Shown one piece after another: positions 1-9,201 of a stretch of DNA of 64,000 nucleotides. A model generated the notes under the pieces. The model was not told the origin of the DNA. It saw only the letters and a list, made by a program, of their open reading frames with translations, and searched no databases. The DNA comes from Onthophagus taurus (Eukaryota; Arthropoda; Insecta; Coleoptera; Scarabaeidae): positions 1,984,001 through 2,048,000 of the forward strand of contig NC_091968.1 in assembly GCF_036711975.1 (NCBI RefSeq). Reading direction: 5' to 3'. A program made the position numbers and the translations under genes. How positions within the stretch are numbered: the stretch's first letter is position 1; each line of letters opens with the position of its first letter.

Positions 1-109
1 TTTGGTTGCTTGGTGAAAGGAAATGACATCAAAATCAAAATATAACATAATTCAAAGGTCAAAGTCAAAAATAAATTAAGCTATTATGGTGATGGATAAG
101 CAGGAGAAA

Positions 110-1215
110 GTGAAAAGATCTGAAAGATTTGACAAACAAATATAAAAATATAATAGAAAATAAGAGAACCGACGCTGTAGCATGGAAACAAAAAGATGAA
201 TGTTGGGGTAAAATTACTGCAAAATTTAATTGTTGTAGTATTGGAATAGTAAGTAAAAACGTTGAAATAAAACAAATATAAAATAATCTGAATTCATGGC
301 TTTAGCCAAGAACTACAAAACAACTGCGAATGAAATATGATGGGATAAAAAAGGAAATAAAAAAAATTGTTCTGCGCACAAAAATTACTTAAAAGGCGCG
401 GGTGGTGGAAAGCCAATGAAAGAACCAGCTCCATCCACGGAAAGTGAAAAAGAACTTACAGATACAATTTTGTTGTCTGTAACAGGATTAAAAAGTAGCT
501 ATGATAGTGACTCAGGTAATTTATGAAAAAGGCAAATGCCTTTTCTTTTAAATTAGGTGGTATTTTTTTAAAATTCATTTGTTAGTAATGAATGGTATGG
601 ACGTTAATAATATCGATACAAATGTAACAAAGGACGCCACAGAAGAAGACGTTATGTGCCACTGGAATGAATTTGAAGTTGCAATGCTATAAACCGAAAA
701 ACATCCGGCATTACAACTTCAAAGTAATTTCCAGGATAACACTTCTTCTTCTTTGGAAACACAAAATATTCCTCTAAACACTATATCAGAAGTAGAGATT
801 ACCCCAATCATAGAAGTAATTCCTTCGGAAGTTATTACACAAAAACAATGTCAAAATGAAAATGAGTTGAGAAGTAAGTCTGAATATGCAGAGTTATGCA
901 CTACGGTGTTACTTGATGCTTATTATACTTACTTTTATAGAATGGTCGAGCCGTAGGAGACCTATTATTAAAAAAAGTTGTAACAAATCTGTATCAATGC
1001 AATTTGAAAAGTTGGCAGAAAGAAAGGAAAGTTTATTAACAGCACTCACAGAACAGACCAGTAAGCAAAATATTTGGGCAAAAAAAGAGCATAAAATAAA
1101 GATGGAAATACTTAACATACAAAAAGAACAAAAAGCCGTAAAATTACGTACACTTATTCAAATGGAATTAGAAATAGCAAAATTGAAATTTCAACAATAT
1201 CAATCTGGGGATTAG
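110..1215 (+). pseudogene. Harbinger Myb/SANT-like DNA-binding protein, broken
   Basis: Fragments in shifting frames. Near 150-340 is a trihelix/Myb-like domain (pattern TDAVAWKQKDECW then I..KFN, ending in a lysine-rich helix). Around 405-525 comes the linker LKGAGGGKPMKEPAPSTE that typically follows this domain. 753-956 is an acidic/polar stretch, and 886-1215 a charged C-terminal coiled coil ending in a Leu/Lys/Gln-rich helix. Several stops and frame changes separate the parts. In related elements this protein binds transposon ends and carries the transposase into the nucleus; here it is surely non-functional. The exact start is unknown. Confidence 0.6.
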
Positions 1216-1487
1216 ATCGCCATTGGATTTTTTTTATAATTTGTTATGTTGTTATAACTTATAAGTGATATTTGAGTATAGTATTTTTTATTTAAATTCA
1301 ACAATTTATAGACAAGGTATTTGTTAATAAACAACAATCCACATTTATACGAATTCTTTAAATTATACGAATATAATTACGAATTCAAATAATATCTAAA
1401 TAAAATTGATTATTATGTTATAAATTTTAATCTAAGAGGTTAGGGAAATAATTCGCCAAAAGTTGATTTCTAGCATTTCCTAGTAAT

Positions 1488-2556
1488 TCACCATCTTCTA
1501 TCAAGGTTATCTACCTCGACAGTATTTACATTTATTCCAGAATCATATGGAGGTATTTCTTCCTTTGCATTTATTGCTATGTTATGTAGCACTGCTGTAG
1601 CAACAATTACTGTCATTGCAGTTTCTAGTTTCAATCGGAGCTTAAGTACAAGTACAGGAAATCTTCTCTTCCACACGCCATATTGCCGTTCCACTGGATT
1701 TCTAGTTCTTATTAAAGATTAATTATATAGTTCTTCTACTCTATTTCGGGTATTCAGCAAAGGTGTTACCAAATATTTGGTATTACGATATCCGCTGTCA
1801 CCCACTAGCAAAGCATTACCAAACTCATTATTTTCACACCTTTGCTTTAATAATGAATTATCAAAAATGTGTTGATCATGGGCCGATCCTGGCCAACGAG
1901 CAACAATATCCAAAATTTTTAAATCTACCATTTGAACCGTTTGAACATTTAATGAAAAAAAGATTTTTCCTTTCGATTCCGGAATGTCTCTGCACGTGGT
2001 CTACCTATAATTATTATCCACTCATTAATATTAATTCATAAGTTTCGATTAAAAGAGATTGCTTACCTGGCGAAATAATGCTAATATGAGTACAGTCGAT
2101 ACTGCCTATCACCCGTGGAAATCTAGCTTTTCCATAAAATTGTTCTTGTGATTTCTCTATTTGGTCACCACTAGGCATACATATATATTCTGGTGCCAAT
2201 TCTGCAAGCGCAGTAGATACTCTTTTTACAATATTACAGGCACTGCTCTTACTAACATTAAAATAATCGCCACACGAAATCAAGAACTTTTCTGTAGCAT
2301 AGAATCTCAGTGCAAGGAGCAATTGGTCGATAGGAGAGATGCTGTGATTCCTAAAAATTCGATTATTTATTCGATTATATTTATTATTTATTATTATTAT
2401 ATTATTATTATGAAATACAAACATGTCAGTTTGGAATTTTAATCTCGTCTCAATTTTAACCAAGATTGACAAAACTGTACTCTTTTTTAACCGAAATCTA
2501 ACAAAAAAATCTTGGTCGTCTAAATCCTCAAAGTGGTTTTGTCTTTCACAAATCAA
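1488..2556 (-). pseudogene. Harbinger (HARBI1-like) DDE transposase, one stop and one frameshift
   Basis: Reads from 2556 downward. The N-terminal helical part (MICERQNHFEDLDDQDFF) precedes the nuclease core. All three acidic residues are visible: D in SIDCTHISI (~2090), D in LLVGDSGYR (~1800) and E in NPVERQYGVWKRRFP (~1670). A 62 bp GT-AG intron is predicted at 2005-2066, splicing SPG to the RPRAETFRNRKEKSFF block. A T-tract just after it shifts the frame, and an in-frame stop near 1718 interrupts the piece between YN and IRTRNPVE. The ending is DNLDRRW. The family is confident; the copy is dead as written but could be mobilised only in trans. Confidence 0.85.
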
Positions 2557-2796
2557 CTATCACAAACTAAAGTCAATTATTCAAATTTGACCAATCATGT
2601 CTCATTTCCGTTTCTAATGTTAACACTCAGGGGTACCATCTGTTTTCTATCTTGTGGTTTGCTGCCTGTCGGGTAGAAAGTTGCTGGATAAACGCGTCAC
2701 TGAGGTTATCTGTAAGACAAGTTTATCCATGAGTTGCGTATCTGACAGATTTAACTCGACATTGATAAACCGGCCCTCAGTAGAACTAATACTGTA

Positions 2797-3395
2797 CCAT
2801 AGAACTAGAATCATTCGGGTTTAGCCGTCTTTAGCGACGTGTGGCTAAACCCAAATGTTTCTAGTTCTAGGTTTAGTGTTAGTAGTAATGCTAGTGTTAG
2901 TTCTAGCTGTAGTTGTTGTTCAGCGCTAGATTTTTGTATATTTTTTATTAAACTAAAACTAGAACTAACTAACTAAGTTTCGAGTTCCCGAATGTTTATA
3001 GTTCTAGGTCTAGTGTTAGTTCTAGTTTTACACTAGCACTATCACTAGAACTAACACAAGACCTAGAACTAGAATCATTCGGGTTTAGCCGTATTAAGAG
3101 ACGTGCGGCTAAACCCGAATATTTCTATTTGTTGGTCTAGTGTTAGTTCTAGTTTTAATTGTTATTCAGCGTTAGATTGTGGTATATTTTTATTGAACGA
3201 AAAGTAGAACTAACACTGGACCTAGAACATTCGGATAACATAAGGACGTCACCTTTTTCCAAGCAAAACTTTTCCATTGCAAAATTACCCAATTGAACAC
3301 TGGAACATTGGAACACTGCAAGTGCATAGTAATTTCGTAACTATGGTTCCTGTATTCATATATTGCGAGTTATTTGAAATTCCCTGTATACAGAC
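2797..3395 (-). repeat. PalSat copy 1, reverse orientation, with conserved terminus T1
   Basis: Tandem, mutually inverted blocks built on ctagaactagaat, cattcgggtttagccg and their complements, e.g. 2805-2860, where gggtttagccg and cggctaaaccc face each other across a short core. From about 3236 to 3395 the palindromes stop and a unique sequence follows (cctttttccaagcaaaac ... tatattgcgagttattt). That same unique sequence appears inverted at 13413-13580 and partly at 19345-19440, so it is a conserved end of the repeat unit (called T1 here). Confidence 0.85.
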
Positions 3396-4160
3396 AAATC
3401 TCTCAATGCAGAAAAAGATAATTAATCAAAATTTTGAAACGCTGAATTCACATTTAAAATATGTATAAAGTAGATCGCATCGGACGTATTTCTAATTTTA
3501 CTCATAACAAATCATTTCGATAAAGTTTAACATTTTCACATATAAGTTAAAATTTATTTCGAGGTTTCAAAATTTCTGTTAATTAACACAAAAAAAGATG
3601 CAAATTATTTTAGAAAGAAAAAGTTGTAAATGTAAATTTAAACGGTTCCAATTGATCTTACTAAGTCAAAAACCGTGTTGTTTAAAACTTACTTAAAGTT
3701 AAATTGAATCTTAAAATAATTGACATTGGCAAAGATAATCGAGTTCTTTGTGTTTCCTTGACATTGAACTTGTTCTGTTTAACACGAACGGACACTCACT
3801 AATTAGTTCAAACGTGTGTGCGATTAAAAAATATCATTTAAAGGTGAACTTGTGGTGCTTATGTAATTTTCTGTTTTCAACACTTAAAATCTAATAAAAT
3901 TGAAAAAAGTGAAATAAATTGTTTTTTCTCCAATTACATAGGTAATTGATCAAAAAAAATTATTAAAACAATTATTATTATATTTTGATTCCATCGATCA
4001 TTGGGTAAATTTTAAAAACAGTTTAGAAATAAAATAGCTAATAGGTTGTCTTGCGCTTAACAGGTTCGTTCTGACGCATCGAGACTAAAAAATCCACTTC
4101 TCATAATTATCATTAATGAAAACGATAAATATTGAGTGAATTAAAAAAAAACTTTAAAGC
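3396..4160. other. intergenic, no gene seen
   Basis: AT-rich DNA between PalSat copy 1 and takeout gene 1. I see no coding pattern, repeat family or RNA gene. It should contain the upstream control region of takeout gene 1. Confidence 0.5.
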
Positions 4161-4166
4161 TTTACG

Positions 4167-4173
4167 TATAAAA
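4167..4173 (+). promoter_or_regulatory. TATA box of takeout gene 1
   Basis: tataaaa 57-63 bases before the start codon at 4230, consistent with a transcription start near 4195-4200. Spacing and position fit an insect core promoter; the equivalent box of takeout gene 3 lies 77 bases before its ATG. Confidence 0.6.
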
Positions 4174-4229
4174 AGATTACCACCGAATGATTTCCGTGTT
4201 AGTTCGAATTTAGCCATTGAAGAGTCATA

Positions 4230-5326
4230 ATGTTTAAAACAGTTTTCCTTGTGGTACAATTAACTTTTTTAGTTAATTCATTAAAATTGCGTAAGTTATT
4301 ACATATATTCTAATTTTAATTCTAATTTAAATATTTAATTTTAGCTTCTTACCTTAATCAATGCAGTTTTTCTGATCCAAATTTAAATGATTGTATTAAA
4401 ATAAACGGAAACAAAGCAATTTCATCTTTGGTAAAAGGTGACGCAAAATACAAAATAATCGATTTAAAACCTTTCAAGTCACCAAAAATAGTTTTGGATT
4501 CAGGAAAACATTTAAAAATCGTATTAACCGATGTCACGGTTAATAATTTGGATCATTTGGTGTTAAACGAAATTAAATTTCGTTGGGTTTCGATTCATCA
4601 TTATGATGTATTATATATTTTTTTTTTATATTCAAGGGCCAATGAAAAACAGTTTAGCATTCTTGCTTAACTGACTTGGTCCTTTTTAGCTCCAAATTTA
4701 GTTTAATTGATATTTTGTTCGATTACGTTACTTTTTTATTGTTGTTTTTTATTTTGTAGGTTCTTTTTTGTAATTCATTTTGCATATAATGGGGTTAATA
4801 AATATCTATTATTATTATTATTATTATTATTTGACAAATCTAAACCGGGTTTGTATTTTAAAGGAAGCATCGATGATTTATCTTTGGAAGGGCTTTATAA
4901 TATGACTGGGCAAATTTTGGTTTTACCTTTAAATGGAGAAGGAAATGTTGAAGCGACATTACGTAAGAAATAATTTATGCATCAAAAAATAAATGTGTAA
5001 TTAATTGATTTGTAGATGAGGGTGAATATGTTTATGAAATCACCATGGATGTTATAACCAAAAAGAACACGGATTATTATAAAATAAAATCGTCAAAGGT
5101 TGATTATGTGTTAAAAAGGGGATATTTTCATTTCGATAATTTATTTAATGGTAATAAAGAGTTGGGCGATCGAATGAATCAGTTTATTGATGAAAATTGG
5201 ACTGTTATTGCTGATGAAATTAAGCCGGCTTTAGCAGAAACAATTCGATCAGTGGTTGATAGTGTTTTTAGTGGCTATTTTTCGACAGTTCCAATTAAAG
5301 ATATTTTTTCAGATTATACAAAATAA
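4230..5326 (+). CDS. takeout/JHBP-family secreted protein, gene 1, interrupted by an insert
   Basis: Takeout/JHBP proteins are secreted, bind small lipophilic ligands such as juvenile hormone, and act in haemolymph, fat body or antennae. Exon 1 (4230-4290) encodes a signal peptide MFKTVFLVVQLTFLVNSL. The second exon starts at 4345 and carries the family Cys pair (QCSFSDPNLNDCIK). It continues without the intron that genes 2 and 3 have after LVKG, up to NEIKF at 4580. The next coding block resumes at 4833 (DKSKPGLYFKG) and runs to 4962; the last exon is 5016-5326, with the typical HFDNLFNGNKELGDRMNQF motif and stop. Without 4581-4832 the parts total 738 bp (245 aa) in one frame, the normal family length. 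Reading into the insert meets a stop at 4668-4670. Unless the insert is spliced out (possible acceptor AG at 4758-4759), the product is truncated. Confidence 0.85.
4581..4828 (+). mobile_element. SINE-like or 5'-truncated LINE insert with (TTA)n tail in takeout gene 1
   Basis: A 248 bp block separating two coding halves that would otherwise join in frame. It ends with gggttaataaatatct followed by an ATT/TTA microsatellite tail, the usual 3' end of several insect non-LTR retroelements and SINEs. The bases attt occur at 4577-4580 and 4829-4832, a possible short target duplication, though the tail makes this ambiguous. No coding sequence or polymerase III promoter was recognised. Confidence 0.6.
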
Positions 5327-5482
5327 ATTCATTTAAAATAATATATTAATTGTTTTAAAACTTTTAGTCTTTTAATACTAACTTTAATTCGTTTAGTAAT
5401 ATAGTACTAGTAATATTGTTCGTCATTTTACTACGAAACACATATCATTCGATGATACTTTTTCTCACGGGTCTTTAATAAG
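5327..5482. other. 3' flank of takeout gene 1
   Basis: Directly after the stop, the text reads aataaattcatttaaaataatat, so a poly(A) signal overlaps or follows the stop codon. Nothing else is recognised before the hAT fragment. Confidence 0.4.
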
Positions 5483-6228
5483 ATGCAAAAGTTGACTTTT
5501 TTGAAAAAGTCATTGCAACAACAACAAAATATGATCTCAGTGATAATATCACAAGATACAGCAGTGACAAGAGCATCGTATGAAATTTGTTATATACTTG
5601 GTAAACACATGAAACTATTTACCGATGCAGAGGTTGTGAAGGAATGTTTCCTCAGTGCTTCCAATATATTATTTGATAAGTTTAGCAATAAAAATCAAAT
5701 AATATCTCAAATAAAAAAGATGCAGCTCTCTGATTCTACCTGCGTTAGACGTATTGAAGATATTTCAAAATACATTTCTGATCGCATCATAGAAGAAATA
5801 AAAAATTGTGAATATTTTAGTTTGGCTTTTGATTCTAGCACCGATATTTCATCAACAGATGCAGATATTTCACAATGTTCCGTTTTCGTTAGGTCCTATG
5901 AAGGATCAAACCAGAGGCACTGACCATCTCGATATTATTAGTACTTTTCTGGAGAACAGTAAAATTGATATAAAAAAATTGGTTTGCGTGTGCACGGATG
6001 GATGCCCTTCAATGATAGTGCCTATTGAAAAAGGCCTATTATTGAAAAAGAAATACAATTTAACAATTCTCTTATCCTTTCACTGTATCATTCACCAAGA
6101 GAACTTAGCAGCACGTATCTCCATTGCCGAAATAGACGCCGTGATGAAGACCGTAATAAGTATAGTGAATTATATTCGAGCAAGAGAACTGAACCACAGA
6201 AGTTCTGGCACGGTTTTTTTGTTTAAGA
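5483..6228 (+). pseudogene. hAT-superfamily transposase fragment (GTF2IRD2/ZBED5-like)
   Basis: Two overlapping frames. 5483-5890 has the block SYEICYILGKHMKLFTDAE, then KKMQLSDSTCVRRIEDIS and FSLAFDSSTDIS, the first catalytic region of this hAT branch. After a frame change near 5880, 5890-6215 continues with MKDQTRGTDHLDIISTF, VCVCTDGCPSM (second catalytic Asp) and FHCIIHQENLAARI. The alignment stops abruptly at RELNHRSS near 6215. The N-terminal zinc finger and the C-terminal dimerisation domain are missing, so this is a truncated, frameshifted relic. Such proteins are also domesticated in vertebrates, but nothing here suggests that. Confidence 0.8.
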
Positions 6229-6480
6229 GTAGAATAGAATAGAATAGAATTTATTCGTGCAATTACAAATTTGTTTTACACCCATCAAGTCAAAAAAAAT
6301 AATACATACAGTACCGATACACTACAGTTAACATTCATTACAGCCGATACTACCATGTCTGACAAAATAGGTTATATATTAAAATCTTCCTCTGAGAGGT
6401 TGCGGTCCAGAAATTCCGAAGAGGAGAAATTTCAAAAAGAACTGCACTCACAAGAAGAGAAAAGAAAATCATGACGACAA
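6229..6480 (-). repeat. 3'-end fragment of a minus-strand LINE
   Basis: Read on the minus strand, this ends in aataaattctattctattc followed by more attct units (plus-strand agaat repeats at 6230-6250), a typical non-LTR 3' tail. The rest lacks recognisable coding. It truncates the hAT relic. Confidence 0.45.
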
Positions 6481-6499
6481 AAATCGGGAATCAATGAAT

Positions 6500-6705
6500 C
6501 ACGAGTCCAGGTTTTTTAAAAACATAAAAAGGTGTTTATATTGTATTTGAATTTGATCATTAAGCAAATTTACATTTTTAGATTTATGTTTCAGAATTTC
6601 TAAAGTTTCAAGAAGATCAAGTCTGTAACTTTTATCACACTTATGTATTAATGAAATATTGTCATAATTAATTCTATGTCCGGTTTCTTTAGTATGTTTA
6701 TAAAC
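6500..6705 (-). pseudogene. Penelope-like element fragment, C-terminal end of GIY-YIG protein
   Basis: The minus strand encodes VYKHTKETGHRINYDNISL then LIHKCDKSYRLDLLETLEI, the segment that follows the GIY-YIG endonuclease in Penelope-like elements (compare KHMSETEHNINFENVKLLHK in the element at 22.4 kb). Only this tail remains. It is joined at its upstream side to the unrelated repeat at 6706-6830. Confidence 0.75.
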
Positions 6706-6830
6706 ATTCGAATAAACTTCCCTAGCGCCCTCTAAGGGGATGAAATTCACAACCCCTTTGATTTTTTTATAACAACCTTTTAACGCCATGGAATATTAAC
6801 ATAAAGAAGATGACTACCAAATTCAGTTTT
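6706..6830 (+). repeat. fragment of the 14629-15779 MITE family
   Basis: aacttccctagcgccctcta and the following ~90 bases match 14868-14960 almost exactly, including ggatgaaattcacaacccc and ccatggaatattaacataaa. It is therefore a broken piece of the long-TIR element that is complete at 14629-15779. Confidence 0.8.
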
Positions 6831-7045
6831 AATTACAATTATTTATATATACAATTATTATTATACACCCATTATCAACATAATTTCCGCGTGTCTCATA
6901 GATAATATACACCCAACTCTTTTTTTACACGGTAGATAAGTTCCTTAGAAAACCGTGCAAAAGAAAATCGTGTAAAAAAGTTATAATAAAATGCATATTA
7001 TATATTTATAAAAGAAAAGCTATTTATTAGTTTTAAAAAAAATAG

Positions 7046-7250
7046 TGTACAGGGTGTACAAATTTCGATGGGTTTGCAGGGTATCTCAGTTATTATGAAA
7101 GATAGAAAGTTGCGGCTTTCGCGAACCTGAGCTACTTTTTTGTGAAACTTACAATGGCGCAAACCAAATTTTCATTGCCCTCTTCGTTTTTGATATACGT
7201 GTTTCAAAATTTACGATTTTCAGACACCTCCTGTATCTCGGCGGGTTGTA
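7046..7250 (+). repeat. half of a foldback repeat also found at 50094-50641
   Basis: acagggtgtacaaatttcga through cacctcctgtatctcg is nearly identical to 50094-50297. Only the left arm is present here; the element at 7251 interrupts or replaces the rest. Confidence 0.8.
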
Positions 7251-8568
7251 CAGGTTTTGTTGAATCAGTAAACCCAACCTTTAATATAATAATAGTTTTA
7301 AAAAATTTTAAATTTTACTTTGTAAAACAAAGTAATAAATTAATAAATAAACTAAACTAACAAAAGTAGGTTGGGCTGCCAAAATGGCTAATTGATTGCT
7401 GTGACCATAGTTTTTCTATTTTCAGTTCCATATCACAAATATATACTTATTATACCTAAGCAGTCTGGAACAGCTAATATTTTCACTAGAACAACTCTAT
7501 AAAGAACACCTTTAAAAATACCTTACCTCTTTAAAAATTAAAATTTTTGGAAGTTTCATTTAGTAATTCTTTCATAAGTTCATAAGTAAGTTTCATTAAT
7601 ACCTATTTCAATAAAAAATATATTGTTCAAAATACTTGCGGATTCGACAGTATATTTCATAGTTTAGCATTTACCCGTACACACCATTTAGAAATCATGT
7701 TGAGAATGTTTGCACAGATTGCTTTAGTTTCCTAAAATTATTTTTAAAAGCCGGTTCTAGTAAAGCAACATATAAAAAAAGAGCTGAACTATTAACAGGA
7801 ATAAATTATTTTGGAAACCAGAATATTGCTGACGTGATAATAGTGAATGCTATTTCAAATATTGCGTTTCTTTGCACAGAACTATTTAAAGTAGTATTTA
7901 GTTATTGTAGGACTAAAAACTGCAATAATTGTTTAAACGTTACTTTCCATAAAAACATAATTTTACCAATCGACATTGACATCGTAACAATATTTGGCTA
8001 TGCACAGCAAAAGCAAGTAATAGAAAACTACATGCAAACTCTAAGCAACAATTGCAAAAAATGTGGTCTGTTTATAGAAACAACGAATGGAGAGAACAAT
8101 AAAACAAAATTGAGTGATAGGACACTACCCGGCATTTATGCCCAACAATGCCAATTGGATATTATTTAATGACTTACGAAAAAAAACCGTACAGGTTGAA
8201 AAAGCTACTGAAATAAATGCACAAATGTGCATATATGTTTACAAATGAGCAAAGTGATGTAAGTGATTATAGTTTACCTTAGAATAACTTATTGTACTGA
8301 TACAGTATTACTGATCGAATAGTTATTGTTTTATTTGTTAGTTTAGTTTATTTATTAATTTATTACTTAGTTTATACAAAATAAAATACACTTTAAATCG
8401 CATCTTCATGTTTTCCATCATGTTTTACTATTATAAGTTTAAAGAGAAAGGTGAAACTTGTGATTTTTAGAAAATTAGGATGGTCACATTATTCCATATT
8501 GTTTTAGTTTTTTAAAACTATTATTATATTAAAGATTGGGTTCACTGATTCAACAAAACCTGTCCGAT
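7251..8568. mobile_element. 1.3 kb element with ~55 bp terminal inverted repeats, family not recognised
   Basis: Starts acaggttttgttgaatcag and ends with the complement ctgattcaacaaaacctgt. Inverted similarity runs ~55 bases on each side, through ttaatataataatagtttt. It contains one ORF (7663-8169). Target duplication is unclear. Confidence 0.6.
7663..8169 (+). CDS. unrecognised ORF inside the 7251-8568 element, start codon unknown
   Basis: Open frame of about 168 codons after a stop at 7660-7662, with no obvious ATG near its beginning. Visible features are Cys pairs (ENVCTDCFSF, RTKNCNNCLN, NNCKKCGLF) and a hydrophobic segment ADVIIVNAISNIAFLC. The composition looks protein-like rather than random, and the end is a normal stop. 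It is probably a fragment of a transposon-encoded protein, truncated at the N-terminus. I do not recognise the family and propose no function. Confidence 0.4.
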   Translation, partial: FSIYPYTPFRNHVENVCTDCFSFLKLFLKAGSSKATYKKRAELLTGINYFGNQNIADVIIVNAISNIAFLCTELFKVVFSYCRTKNCNNCLNVTFHKNIILPIDIDIVTIFGYAQQKQVIENYMQTLSNNCKKCGLFIETTNGENNKTKLSDRTLPGIYAQQCQLDII

Positions 8569-9187
8569 ATCACAACAACTGAAATTTAAGGTTTTTCTAG
8601 TGAAAATAACAGCTGTTCTGAATTGTTTTAATTGTTGTAAGTACTAATTTTTAATATGAAAGTTTAAAAGAACTAATGCCGCAGTGATTAAATAAACATT
8701 TTAAGTAATTAGAACAACAAGAACAATTTAGAGCAACAAAAAATATGTGATTTTGCAAAATTAGTGTCCGTGTTAAACGTAAAACACATCTGGAACAATT
8801 TGAATCGGCAAAGTTTGAGTTATTTTAGATTGTTCTATGTTTTTTAATTCTTATTGTGTAATATAAAACCGCTGACACAAGAATTACTGACTGAAACTTC
8901 CAAAAACTTTAATTTTCAAATAGTAAAGTGCCCTTTAGAGAGTTGTTCTAGTGAAAATAATAGCTGTTCCAGATTGCGTTAGCTATAATAAGTATATATT
9001 TGTAATATGGAATTGATAATAGAAAAACTATGGTCACAGCAATCAACTAGACATTTCGGCGGCCAAATCTATTTTTAGTTATAACTTCGTAATGCTGTAA
9101 CCCATAATTTAGATTTTCTAGAACAATAACTAGAACAACCCAGAACAACAAAGAAAATTTGATTTTTCCAAAAATGGGGGGCTAGTC
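8569..9187. repeat. gaacaa-rich repeats, inverted copy of 7375-7560
   Basis: 8890-9060 is the reverse complement of roughly 7375-7560 (shared: ctatggtcacagcaatcaa, agctgttccaga, tctagtgaaaataa). 8576-8650 is a second, weaker copy. Short gaacaa motifs recur. A further related segment with aaaaatggggggcta lies at 9165-9185 and again at 11815-11835, on either side of the LINE. Confidence 0.55.
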
Positions 9188-9201
9188 AAAAAACCTGTTT
9201 A

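Larger units (their letters stand above)
1..2776. mobile_element. PIF/Harbinger DNA transposon, decayed, left end outside window
   Basis: A two-gene Harbinger element: a Myb/SANT-like DNA-binding ORF on the plus strand and a DDE transposase on the minus strand, facing each other as in other animal Harbinger elements. Both ORFs are broken. The right end is probably near 2776, where a sequence reading taaaccggccct closes a stretch of unique DNA before PalSat begins. No matching inverted terminus is visible at the left, so that end lies outside the window or is deleted. The limits are inferred; the family assignment rests on the two proteins. Confidence 0.7.

Noticed and set aside
4707..4832. 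Open frame with a run of eight leucines before DKSKPG in takeout gene 1
   Set aside because: The leucines come from the (TTA)n tail of the insert; no homologue of the family has them at this site.
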